From: Barnesiella sp.
Lineage (GTDB): Bacteria > Bacteroidota > Bacteroidia > Bacteroidales > Muribaculaceae
Length of the DNA: 64,000 bases
NCBI GenBank assembly: GCA_014800945.1
Contig: JAAVFD010000006.1
Location: 25,508-89,507 of the forward strand
Direction of reading: 5' to 3'
Positions 52,171-61,172 of the stretch are shown in pieces. The notes beneath the pieces were generated by a model. It searched no databases. It had not been told where the DNA came from and saw only the letters and a program-made list of their open reading frames with translations. The position numbers and the translations under genes are program-made. Position 1 is the first letter of the stretch; every line of letters starts with the position of its first letter.

Positions 52171-53901
52171 ATGACAAGTAAATGGATTTATTCACCCTTA
52201 ACAACAGAAGAGCAGAAATTAGAAACAGAATTAGATAAGAAATACGCTTCAGTAGCACCCGTCAGCGAATTGCTGGTACAGAGAGGAATAACATCGGTTG
52301 AGGATGCGGAAAAGTTTTTTCATCCGTCATTGAAAAATCTGCACGACCCTTTTCTGATGGAGGGAATGGCAGACGCTGTGGCGAGGCTTAATAAGGCGTT
52401 AGGCTCGAAAGAGCGGATTATGGTGTATGGCGATTATGATGTGGATGGTACCACCGCAGTGTCGCTCGTATATAAATATCTGAGGAATTTTTACTCCAAT
52501 GTAGATTACTATATTCCAAACCGTGATGATGAGGGTTATGGAATATCGAAGCACAGCATTGACTATGCGGCTTCGCAAGGGGTATCGCTCATCATTGTTC
52601 TTGATTGCGGAATCAAGGCTATCGAAGAAATTAAGTATGCCAAGTCGATAGGCATTGACTTTATTATCTGCGACCACCATGTGCAGGATGATGAATTGCC
52701 GCCGGCGGCAGCAATTCTCAATCCCAAGCTTGAGGGAAGCACATATCCGTGTCCTCACCTGAGCGGCTGCGGTGTGGGCTATAAGTTTATGCAGGCTTTT
52801 GCCAAGAGCAATGCAATGCCTCTCACCGATTTGGAAAATATGCTTGATCTGGTGGCTGTGAGCATAGCGGCAGATATTGTGCCGATGGTTGACGAGAACA
52901 GAATTCTTGCTTACCACGGGCTCAGGCGACTCAATACAAATCCCAATCTCGGACTCCGGGCAATTATACGTACATGCGGACTTGCCGGGAAGGAAATCAC
53001 CATCTCTGATGTTATTTTCAAAATAGGTCCGCGCATCAATGCTTCGGGTAGAATGCAGAGCGGACGGGAAGCTGTTGAGCTTCTGGTGGCGAGAGATAGT
53101 GAGGAGGCTATGGAAAAGGCTAAGGCGGTTGACCAGTACAATAAGGATAGAAAGGAGCTGGACAAGCGCATAACCGAAGAGGCTAATGCTTTGCTGGATG
53201 CACGCAATGAGGCGCTGTCAGATAAAAAGTCGATTGTTATTTATAATAAGGATTGGCACAGGGGCATCATTGGTATCGTGGCTTCAAGGCTGACAGAGCT
53301 CTACTACAAACCGGCGGTTGTGCTTACACTTAATAATGGTCTTGCTACCGGCTCATCACGCTCGGTTCAAGGGTTTGACATATACAAGGCGGTGGAGGCT
53401 TGCAGGGATCTTCTTGAAAATTTCGGCGGGCATACCTATGCTGTCGGGCTGTCGCTCAAAGAGGAGAATATTCCTGAATTTACACGCCGTTTCGAGGAGT
53501 ATGTGTCGCAGCACATTCTGCCTACTCAGTTGACCCCGCTGCTTGATATAGATGCATACATTAACTTTGCACAGATAACTCCCGAGTTTGTGGGAATGCT
53601 CCGCAAGTTCAACCCCTACGGTCCCGGTAATCAGAAGCCTGTGTTCTGCGCAAGAAATGTAAAGGATTTCGGCACAAGCAAGCTGGTAGGTAAAAATTTG
53701 GAACATATTAAGCTTGAGCTGGTTGACGATACATCAGGCAAGGTGTTCAATGGTATAGCATTCAATATGGTGCAGCATTTTGAGCATATTCATTCATGCA
53801 AGCCGTTTGATATCTGCTTTACAATTGAGGATAACAAGCATCATTCCGCTCTCGCTTCGGTGCAGCTGCTCATCAAGGAGATTCGTCCGTCGCAAGAATG
53901 A
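52171..53901 (+). CDS. recJ: Single-stranded-DNA exonuclease RecJ
   Basis: 576 residues from the ATG at 52171 (MTSKWIYSPL). The 43 extra N-terminal residues in the track lie in the leader hairpins and are not supported. DHH-family motifs are VYGDYDVDGTTAVSL, VLDCGIKA and ICDHHVQDDELP, and the DHHA1 part has GGHTYAVGLSL. It degrades 5' ends in recombination and repair. It overlaps recQ by 4 bp, and RecJ-RecQ work together in the RecF pathway. Confidence 0.96.
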   Translation: MTSKWIYSPLTTEEQKLETELDKKYASVAPVSELLVQRGITSVEDAEKFFHPSLKNLHDPFLMEGMADAVARLNKALGSKERIMVYGDYDVDGTTAVSLVYKYLRNFYSNVDYYIPNRDDEGYGISKHSIDYAASQGVSLIIVLDCGIKAIEEIKYAKSIGIDFIICDHHVQDDELPPAAAILNPKLEGSTYPCPHLSGCGVGYKFMQAFAKSNAMPLTDLENMLDLVAVSIAADIVPMVDENRILAYHGLRRLNTNPNLGLRAIIRTCGLAGKEITISDVIFKIGPRINASGRMQSGREAVELLVARDSEEAMEKAKAVDQYNKDRKELDKRITEEANALLDARNEALSDKKSIVIYNKDWHRGIIGIVASRLTELYYKPAVVLTLNNGLATGSSRSVQGFDIYKAVEACRDLLENFGGHTYAVGLSLKEENIPEFTRRFEEYVSQHILPTQLTPLLDIDAYINFAQITPEFVGMLRKFNPYGPGNQKPVFCARNVKDFGTSKLVGKNLEHIKLELVDDTSGKVFNGIAFNMVQHFEHIHSCKPFDICFTIEDNKHHSALASVQLLIKEIRPSQE

Positions 53902-55793
53902 CTGCTCAGGAGCTGACACCGCTCTCGGTTCTCCGGCAGTACTGGGGCTACGATTCGTTCCGTCCGTTGCAGGAGGATATCATCAACTCGGTTATAGGGG
54001 GGTGGGACACTCTTGCTCTGTTGCCTACCGGAGGAGGTAAGTCTATAACGTTCCAGGTGCCGGCTCTGGTGCTCGGAGGACTGACAATTGTTGTCACTCC
54101 TCTCATATCGCTGATGAAGGACCAGGTGGATAACCTGCGCGAGCGGTCTGTTTCGGCGGTTTGTCTCCATTCCGGACTCAGTAGGCGGGAGCAGACTCTT
54201 GTTATGGATAAGTGTCGGCTCGGCAAGGCTACTCTGCTGTATGTGTCTCCGGAGAAGTTGCATTCGTCAGCATTTATCGATCAGATTCGTCGCTTTAATG
54301 TGCGGCTTATAGCTGTTGATGAGGCGCATTGTATATCGCAGTGGGGATATGATTTCCGTCCCTCTTATCTTGAAATAGCTGCCCTGCGTGATCTGTTTCC
54401 CGATGCTCCGGTGCTTGCTCTCACAGCTTCAGCTACTCCTGCTGTTGCTAAAGATATTATGGAGCGGCTGCGGTTTAAGGGGGAAAAGGTCTTTGCCAAA
54501 AGTTTCAGTCGCCCCAATATCTCTTATGTGGTCCGGTATGCGGAACATAAGGATGCCGTAATGCTTAAGGCGGTGAAATCGGTTCCGGGTACGGCTATTA
54601 TATATGTACGCTCGCGCAAGCGCACGCGTGAGATTGCAGAAGTTCTCCGTGCTGAAGGTATTTCTGCCGGTTATTACCATGCCGGATTGTCGGTTGAGGA
54701 GAAGAACGATCGTCAGCGCCGGTGGAAATCGGGCGAGCTTAGGGTTATAGTGGCGACCAACGCATTCGGAATGGGTATTGACAAGCCGGACGTGCGTCTT
54801 GTGGTGCACTATGATATACCCCCTTCGCTTGAGGAGTATTATCAGGAGGCAGGCAGGGCAGGACGTGACGGACTTCCTTCTTTTGCTCTTCTTATAGCCG
54901 GAAATTATGATAAGGGCGTGCTTACCAGACGACTGTCTGATGCGTTCCCCTCAAGGGAGTATATCCGCAGGGTTTATGAACTTGCCTGCAATTTTGTCAA
55001 TATTGCGGTTGGCGAGGGGTATCAGACTGCCCGCGACTTTGATTTCGGTCTTTTTTGTACCCGTTTTCATTTGCAGCCGCTTATGGCTCGAAGTGCTCTC
55101 GGTCTGCTCACTGCCGCCGGTTGGATAGAATATGTTGAGGAAGTGGCATCGCGTTCACGAGCCATGATTCTGCTTTCAAAGGAAGATCTTTATTCTCTTC
55201 GTCTGGACGGAGATGCCGACAAGGTTCTGCAGCTTATGTTGCGCACTTATACCGGTCTGTTTGCCGATTATGTGTATATTAGCGAAACTCTCATCGCTTC
55301 GCGGCTGAATATGACGGCTGAAAGGGTATATCAGGCTCTGCTTGCACTCGGGCGTGCCCGTGCGCTGCACTATGTGCCTCGTTCTGATTCTCCTTTCATT
55401 TATTTTCCAACCTCACGCGAATTGCCTAAATATATCACTATACCTATAGAGGTGTATGAGCAGCAGCGTGACCGCATGAAGGTGCGCCTTGATGCGGTAA
55501 AGGAGTTTGTTTTCGGCAGCGATGGATGCCGCGTAAACCGTATGCTTCAATATTTTGGAGAAAAACCGCAGATGCCATGCGGCAAGTGTGATGTGTGCCG
55601 TGGTTCCAAACCGGTGAATCATCCCTCGATTGATGAAAAAATCCTTTATCTTGCTTCTCAGCCCGGCGGACACACAATTGATTATATTGCCGGGCAGCTG
55701 TCTGTTTCCGTAGATATCGTTATTGCTACCGCCCGGAGGTTGCTTGATTCCGGGGCTCTTACTCTTTCCGGTTCAACTCTTACCGCAAATTAG
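53898..55793 (+). CDS. recQ: ATP-dependent DNA helicase RecQ
   Basis: 631 residues. Walker A LPTGGGKSITFQVPA, box DEAHCISQWGYDFRPSY, motif VI QEAGRAGRDG, and the RQC zinc site with CGKCDVC. The C-terminus is short and lacks an obvious HRDC domain. 3'-5' helicase for fork repair. Coupled to recJ. The stretch after it (55794-56036) holds the SusC promoter and a G10 tract. Confidence 0.95.
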   Translation: MTAQELTPLSVLRQYWGYDSFRPLQEDIINSVIGGWDTLALLPTGGGKSITFQVPALVLGGLTIVVTPLISLMKDQVDNLRERSVSAVCLHSGLSRREQTLVMDKCRLGKATLLYVSPEKLHSSAFIDQIRRFNVRLIAVDEAHCISQWGYDFRPSYLEIAALRDLFPDAPVLALTASATPAVAKDIMERLRFKGEKVFAKSFSRPNISYVVRYAEHKDAVMLKAVKSVPGTAIIYVRSRKRTREIAEVLRAEGISAGYYHAGLSVEEKNDRQRRWKSGELRVIVATNAFGMGIDKPDVRLVVHYDIPPSLEEYYQEAGRAGRDGLPSFALLIAGNYDKGVLTRRLSDAFPSREYIRRVYELACNFVNIAVGEGYQTARDFDFGLFCTRFHLQPLMARSALGLLTAAGWIEYVEEVASRSRAMILLSKEDLYSLRLDGDADKVLQLMLRTYTGLFADYVYISETLIASRLNMTAERVYQALLALGRARALHYVPRSDSPFIYFPTSRELPKYITIPIEVYEQQRDRMKVRLDAVKEFVFGSDGCRVNRMLQYFGEKPQMPCGKCDVCRGSKPVNHPSIDEKILYLASQPGGHTIDYIAGQLSVSVDIVIATARRLLDSGALTLSGSTLTAN

Positions 55794-55897
55794 TCTGATG
55801 GTCCAATTGGTCTAATTAGTCCTATTAGCCTAATTCAATGTTAATTCGCTCGATAGAGTTAACATCTCATTGTTAATTCGGTTAAAATAATATAATC

Positions 55898-55907
55898 GGG
55901 GGGGGGG
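55898..55907 (+). repeat. Homopolymeric G10 tract upstream of susC
   Basis: Ten G in an AT-rich gap, 30 bp upstream of the -7 box of the SusC promoter. Such a tract can slip and change length. Confidence 0.8.
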
Positions 55908-55936
55908 TAAGTTAATCTTTATTAAATTCTATTATC

Positions 55937-55944
55937 TACCTTTG
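55937..55944 (+). promoter_or_regulatory. -7 element of the SusC/SusD operon
   Basis: TACCTTTG fits TAnnTTTG, 93 bp before the SusC ATG. The -33 area is AT-rich without a clear TTTG. Confidence 0.55.
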
Positions 55945-56036
55945 GCGTCTGTTACTAACGCAACCCTATTGTTAGGCGAGCGTCGGTAGCACAAATTTAC
56001 ACATTTTTCATTATTGTTTTACACATTTTCTTAAGT

Positions 56037-59000
56037 ATGAAAAAGTTATTTTCACTAATCGTGACTGTAATGTTCGCTATTACAGCCGTTGCCCAGACAA
56101 TTAATGTCAGGGGTGTCGTGCTGCAGGCGTCCGATCAGGAGCCGATTCCGGGCGCTACAGTCAAAGCGAAGGGTACCACTATCGGCACTCAGACAGATGT
56201 AAACGGTGAGTTCAGACTCACAATTCCCGCTTCTGTAAAGTTCCTTGATGTTTCTTTCATTGGAATGTTCCCCGTTGAGGTGGAGGTTAAGCCTAACCTT
56301 ACCATCTATATGGAGGAGAACGAAACCGTTATCGATGAAGTTGTCGTTACCGGTTACGGCTCTACTAAAAAGGCTGCTTTCACAGGTGCCGCTTCTGTTG
56401 TAAACGGTGATGTGGTTGACCGCAAGAGCGATGCCAACTTCGTGAAGTCTCTCGAAGGTCAGGTCACAGGTTTCCAGTACAATAACTCTACAAGCGCTCC
56501 CGGTCAATTCGGTACTGTATATGTGCGTGGTATGGGTTCGCTCAGCAGTTCCTCTCAGCCATTGTATGTGATTGACGGTATTCCTGTTAATTCCGATTAT
56601 GAAGGCATGAGCTCGACAACCAACAGCTATTTTGACCCGATGGCGGCTTATAACCCCAATGATATCGAGAGCGTTACTGTCCTCAAGGATGCTGCCGCTA
56701 CTGCTATCTATGGTTCTCGTGCTGCTAACGGCGTCATCGTCATCACTACCAAAAAAGGTGGTCAGAGTAAACTCAATGTCACATTCGAGACCCGTCAGGG
56801 ATTCACCTCGATTGCAAACAATAACATGAAGTATGCAAACGCTGCTACCACTATGGACCTGTTTGCTAAAGGTTATGCAGCTCGTACCGGTCGCCCTTAT
56901 GACGCTTGTTACCAGATAATGGTAAACAACTTCGCATGGGATGGTGAAACCGATGTAGATTGGATTGATCTTGTTACCCGCAAAGGATATTACCAGGACT
57001 ACAACCTCAGTTTCAATGGTTCTGTAGGTACCACTAACTACTACGCGAACCTTAACTATAACGATGTAGAGGGTCTTGTAATCAGCTCCGGTAACAAACG
57101 TTACTCCGGTCGTATCAATTTGGACACCAAGTATCGCTTCCTTTCTGTTGGTTTCAACTCTTCTTACAGCTATTCGAAAAATAACGGCTTCTCTCAGTCA
57201 ACAGGTGGTTCTAACTCTTCTCCGATAGTTGGTGCTATAACCTCTATGACCCCTATGGATGCTCCTTACATCGGTGAGGGTGCTGACCGTAAATATGCTC
57301 ATGTTGATAACTGGAATCCGCTCGCAGTTCAGGACCCTGAACTTGGTGACATCAGCGAAGTTACAAACCAGACCATTAATGCCAATCCCTGGCTGCGTAT
57401 CGATTTCGGAAAAGGTATCTGGGCTAAGACTAACTTCGGTGTAAACATCATGGATCAGCGTCAGTATGACTACTGGAGTGCTGTTTATAATGCGCAAGCT
57501 TTGGACTATAATGGTCTCGGTCAGCAGTACAATACAAAATCTACAACTCTCACATGGACCAATACTCTCGGCTGGAATTACAAGTTCGGTGAACACGCTA
57601 TTGACCTTCTCTTCGGTCAGGAAATGCAGAGATATAACTACTGGTATGAGTACTACTCAGGCAGCGACTTCCCCTTTGCCGATTCCGGTATGCGTGATCT
57701 TACCACAGCCGGTAACATGGAAATGGGAGCGGAATTCTACAAATCAGAATCTCGCCTTGCATCTTACTTTACTGATCTTCACTACAGCTATGCTGACCGC
57801 TATTATGTATCAGCTTCATACCGCCGTGACGGTAGCTCGGTGTTCGGCGCTAAAAACCGTTGGGGTAATTTCTGGAGCGTCGGTGGTAAATGGCGTGTTA
57901 CTGAAGAGTCTTTCCTGAAAGGCAACCGTGCCCTCACCAATCTTGCTATACGTGTTAGCTATGGTACTGTTGGTAATCAGTCTCTCCCGTCTCTTTATGC
58001 CGCACGCGGTTATTATGCAGCCGGTTACAACTATGCGGGTGTGCCGGGTATGGTGCCTGCTCAGATTTCTAACCCGGACCTCACTTGGGAGACTTCAAAG
58101 AAATTCGATGCAGGTTTTGACGCTTCACTCTTTAACCGTGTGAACTTTACATTCGACTTCTATAACGAGCTGACAGACGATGCCCTTTATAGCGTACCCT
58201 TGTCTTATACTACCGGTCTCGGTTCCTCCTACCGCAATATCGGTAAGATCCGTAACTACGGTGTTGAATTCGGTGTTAACGGAACTGCGTACTACAACAA
58301 GGACATTCTTGTAAATCTGTTCGCAAACATCACATGGAATAGAAATAAGGTTATCAAACTGGCTGACGGAGATATTGTCAGCACTTATACAATCATTCAG
58401 GAAGGTCGTCCTTACCGTCAGTTCTATATGCCTGAATATGCCGGAGTGAATAAGGAAAATGGTAAGGCTCTCTACTATCTCAATGAAGAGGGTGAGGAAA
58501 CTACCGAAAATTTCAGTGAGGCTGCCAAGCGTTATGTCGGTAGTGCTGAGCCAAAGGTGTTCGGTGCGTTCGGTCTTAATGCAAATGCCTACGGTTTTGA
58601 CCTCTCTATGCAGTTCAACTACCGTCTCGGCTCCAAGGTTTATGATACTGGTCACAGATTCACCGGTTGGGGTATGTCGCTTATGACACCACTACAGACG
58701 GTTGCTGACAATTCATGGACTCCTGAAAATCCCAATGCTAAATATCCTCAGTATATATACGGAGACCCGAATCAGACAACTTCTACCTATTCGTCACGCT
58801 GGTTGATGAATGGTAGCTATCTCCGTCTGAGCAACATAACATTCGGCTACACTCTTCCTGTTAAAATTACACGCAAGGCATTTATGGAAAAGGTTCGTTT
58901 CTACACAACCTTTGACAATGTTCACACCTGGACTGCTTCTGATTTCATTGGTTATAACCCCGAAACATATTCAAGCGGTGTGATTGCTTGGCAGTATCCG

Positions 59001-59042
59001 GCAATATTCACTTTCACCGGTGGTGTACAGGTTACATTCTAA
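56037..59042 (+). CDS. SusC/RagA-type TonB-dependent receptor
   Basis: 1001 residues. Signal peptide about 1-20, CarboxypepD_reg-like domain about 24-95, the SusC signature and TonB-box-like VIDEVVVTGYGSTKKAAFTG, plug to about 230 (YVIDGIPVN, VLKDAAATAIYGSRAANGVI), then the barrel. SusC proteins take up oligosaccharides or peptides through the outer membrane with a SusD lid. The SusD gene follows after 37 bp. No sigma/anti-sigma, hybrid two-component system or glycosidase is adjacent, so the ligand is unknown. Confidence 0.95.
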   Translation: MKKLFSLIVTVMFAITAVAQTINVRGVVLQASDQEPIPGATVKAKGTTIGTQTDVNGEFRLTIPASVKFLDVSFIGMFPVEVEVKPNLTIYMEENETVIDEVVVTGYGSTKKAAFTGAASVVNGDVVDRKSDANFVKSLEGQVTGFQYNNSTSAPGQFGTVYVRGMGSLSSSSQPLYVIDGIPVNSDYEGMSSTTNSYFDPMAAYNPNDIESVTVLKDAAATAIYGSRAANGVIVITTKKGGQSKLNVTFETRQGFTSIANNNMKYANAATTMDLFAKGYAARTGRPYDACYQIMVNNFAWDGETDVDWIDLVTRKGYYQDYNLSFNGSVGTTNYYANLNYNDVEGLVISSGNKRYSGRINLDTKYRFLSVGFNSSYSYSKNNGFSQSTGGSNSSPIVGAITSMTPMDAPYIGEGADRKYAHVDNWNPLAVQDPELGDISEVTNQTINANPWLRIDFGKGIWAKTNFGVNIMDQRQYDYWSAVYNAQALDYNGLGQQYNTKSTTLTWTNTLGWNYKFGEHAIDLLFGQEMQRYNYWYEYYSGSDFPFADSGMRDLTTAGNMEMGAEFYKSESRLASYFTDLHYSYADRYYVSASYRRDGSSVFGAKNRWGNFWSVGGKWRVTEESFLKGNRALTNLAIRVSYGTVGNQSLPSLYAARGYYAAGYNYAGVPGMVPAQISNPDLTWETSKKFDAGFDASLFNRVNFTFDFYNELTDDALYSVPLSYTTGLGSSYRNIGKIRNYGVEFGVNGTAYYNKDILVNLFANITWNRNKVIKLADGDIVSTYTIIQEGRPYRQFYMPEYAGVNKENGKALYYLNEEGEETTENFSEAAKRYVGSAEPKVFGAFGLNANAYGFDLSMQFNYRLGSKVYDTGHRFTGWGMSLMTPLQTVADNSWTPENPNAKYPQYIYGDPNQTTSTYSSRWLMNGSYLRLSNITFGYTLPVKITRKAFMEKVRFYTTFDNVHTWTASDFIGYNPETYSSGVIAWQYPAIFTFTGGVQVTF

Positions 59043-59079
59043 ACTCCATTTTTAGAAACAATTACAAGAAACAGATTTT

Positions 59080-60549
59080 ATGAAAAATATATTTATCAAG
59101 GCTATGGCGGGACTTCTCCTCACTGCATCGGCTACCGCCTGCGGTGACAAGTTCCTTGATACCAAAATTTATAACGGTATCGATATTGACACCGGCCTGA
59201 ATAGTGTTTCAAATGTAGGAAACGCTCTCAACGGTTGTTACAATCGCTTGTTTCGCTACTATTTCGCCGGTAACTATGCTACTATGATTGGTGATATAGG
59301 TTCCGACCTGTCTTACTGGAATACAAACACAAGTCACTTCAACGAGATCAATACCTTCACTTATCAGCCTACTTCAACTTACCTTACTTATATATGGGAC
59401 TACGGTTATAAAGTGGTTGATAATTCATCACGCGTTATTAAGGCTTGCAACCAGCTTTCAGAAAATGCAACTGCATCAGAAAAAGAGGAGCTTGATCTTT
59501 ACAAGGCTGAGGCTTTGTCTCTCCGCGCTTATGCTTCTTTGGTAATGACCAATATTTTCGGTCACCAAATCAAGGTTGCAGGTCAGGATTTTTCCAATGA
59601 GCTTGGCATTGTAGTTGTTGATGAACCTGTTCAGGCGTATGCCGATGTTGAGCGCTCTTCAGTTGGTGCCTGCTATACAGCTATTGTTAAAGACCTTACA
59701 GACGCTATTGCTCTTTACGACGCTGTTGGCGACCGTCAGGATTTGTTTGTATTCGGCAAGGCTGCCGCATATGGTCTTCTTGCCCGCACATACACTTATA
59801 TGGAAAACTGGTCTGCTGCTCGTCAGGCTGCAGCTGATGCAATTGCTGAAAGTGGTATTACAACACTCACTTACAGCCCCGCGGCTTACAAAGCACTATA
59901 TAACGGAGGTGCTTCAAACAGCGAAAGTATCTTTGCTCTCGCTATTACTTCATCTACAAACTGGAGCGCTAACTCTTGCGGAACACTCTTCTCTTCTTAT
60001 GGTTATACTCCTACTCCTTACCTCCTTTCACTCTATGGTGAAAACGATTGCCGCCGCTCAATTATCAACGTTACAGTTGATGATGCAGGTGTTCCCACAT
60101 ACGGAGCCGGTAAATTCGGAGCATACGCTTATGGTAACCCCGCTTATGCGACAAACTATCTGATTAACGCACCGGAAATGTTCCTTATTCAGGCTGAGGC
60201 ATATCTTAATGAAGGTAATATCGCTGAGGCGCAGAAAGCACTCTTTGTGGTTGCTCACCGCAACCCGGATATTGCTGCCGCAACCGATCTTCCTTCTGAT
60301 GCTGCCGGTCTTAAATCATTCCTCCAGGATGAACGTGCGCGTGAACTTTTCCAGGAAGGACACCGCCTCTGGGACCTCCGCCGCTGGAACAAGACCACCG
60401 GTCTTTCAGCGACCGAATATCCTGCTGTCAAGTGGCTTATACAGCCCACTCAGCTCGGTGATTTTGTTTATCCGATTCCTGATGCTGAAATTAATGCCGG
60501 ATTCGGTGTTGTTCAGAATCCAAACTGGGCTTCAGTACGTCCTCAGTAA
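59080..60549 (+). CDS. SusD/RagB-type nutrient-binding lipoprotein
   Basis: 489 residues. Lipobox TASATAC. N-terminal CGDKFLDTKI, TPR-like helices with DLYKAEALSLRAYASLVMTN, and the C-terminal RARELFQEGHRLWDLRRW motif are classic SusD features. It sits on the SusC barrel at the cell surface and captures the ligand. A terminator follows at 60608. Confidence 0.94.
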   Translation: MKNIFIKAMAGLLLTASATACGDKFLDTKIYNGIDIDTGLNSVSNVGNALNGCYNRLFRYYFAGNYATMIGDIGSDLSYWNTNTSHFNEINTFTYQPTSTYLTYIWDYGYKVVDNSSRVIKACNQLSENATASEKEELDLYKAEALSLRAYASLVMTNIFGHQIKVAGQDFSNELGIVVVDEPVQAYADVERSSVGACYTAIVKDLTDAIALYDAVGDRQDLFVFGKAAAYGLLARTYTYMENWSAARQAAADAIAESGITTLTYSPAAYKALYNGGASNSESIFALAITSSTNWSANSCGTLFSSYGYTPTPYLLSLYGENDCRRSIINVTVDDAGVPTYGAGKFGAYAYGNPAYATNYLINAPEMFLIQAEAYLNEGNIAEAQKALFVVAHRNPDIAAATDLPSDAAGLKSFLQDERARELFQEGHRLWDLRRWNKTTGLSATEYPAVKWLIQPTQLGDFVYPIPDAEINAGFGVVQNPNWASVRPQ

Positions 60550-60607
60550 TTTAGACTAAACGCATTACCGCATTGCGGTAATATATTTCATACTGAAAAA
60601 TAATTAG

Positions 60608-60638
60608 GGAAAGGCGAGTCGTGAGACCCGCCTTTTCC
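60608..60638 (+). terminator. Terminator of the SusC/SusD operon
   Basis: GGAAAGGCG-GTC-GTGA-GAC-CGCCTTTTCC stem-loop followed by GCTTTTTTC. Confidence 0.75.
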
Positions 60639-60686
60639 GCTTTTTTCTGCCACCGGTAATCAACCGATTATTTATTGTCTTACCGG

Positions 60687-60764
60687 TTATTTAATGTCTC
60701 CGCCGTCCTTGAGTGTCTTGGGTAGCCATGCCAGCAGCATAACGATAATTAAAATAATTTCCAT
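60687..60764 (-). CDS. 25-residue single-helix membrane peptide (too short for the ORF track)
   Basis: ATG at 60764, TAA at 60687. The peptide begins MEIILIIVMLLAWLPKTL and ends with a charged tail DGGDIK. The first 14 residues can span a membrane. A TATCTTTG -7 element (minus strand, 60815-60822) lies about 50 bp upstream, and the DNA between is a plausible leader. I know no matching family. Small single-helix proteins often join larger membrane complexes. Chance is possible for so short a frame, but promoter, start and composition agree. Confidence 0.5.
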   Translation of the reverse strand: MEIILIIVMLLAWLPKTLKDGGDIK

Positions 60765-60814
60765 TTGATTTAGTTTAAAATGATTTGACTAACAGTTGCT
60801 TGGAAGCTATGTGG

Positions 60815-60822
60815 CAAAGATA
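60815..60822 (-). promoter_or_regulatory. -7 element of the 25-residue membrane peptide gene
   Basis: TATCTTTG on the minus strand fits TAnnTTTG; no strong -33 box. Confidence 0.45.
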
Positions 60823-60890
60823 CGGTTTCTGAAGTGCGGGATTCTTGCACACCTGATTGAAAAGATGTTAAGTTGGATGGAATAGGGTAC

Positions 60891-60958
60891 AAAAAAAATT
60901 GATTGTCATCCCGACAACCAACCTTTTGTTAACCTTAAATCTAATACCATGAAAAACA
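60891..60958 (-). ncRNA. Short terminated RNA with TTTTTCATRGTATTAGATT motif, copy 2
   Basis: On the minus strand the predicted ~68-nt RNA carries TTTTTCATGGTATTAGATT, then AAGGTTAACAAAAGG, and ends in a hairpin (TTGGTTGTC/GACAATCAA, 60899-60921) and T8. Its promoter is at 60964-60994. No ORF. It matches the plus-strand copy at 25463-25536 in the 5' motif and layout, while the terminator stem differs in sequence, as expected for a conserved RNA. Positions 60995-61172 hold only AT-rich DNA and a weak repeat near tamL's 3' end. Confidence 0.65.
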
Positions 60959-60963
60959 CGGTG

Positions 60964-60994
60964 CAAAATTACAGCCGGGATATATATCATGCAA
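60964..60994 (-). promoter_or_regulatory. Promoter of short RNA, copy 2
   Basis: TTG (60992-60994), 20 bp and TAATTTTG (60964-60971), minus strand. Confidence 0.65.
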
Positions 60995-61172
60995 CAATTT
61001 GCTCAAAAAAATCAACTAATTTAACATTATTTTACGCTGATTGGTTATCAAAAAGAGGTATTATGTTTCAAAATGTACATAATTGTGATATTTGGTAGCA
61101 ATTTGCTACAAATGCTATTAATAAGAACGGGACTGAGAAATCAGCCCCGTTAACATTTACTAAGGACAGCAA

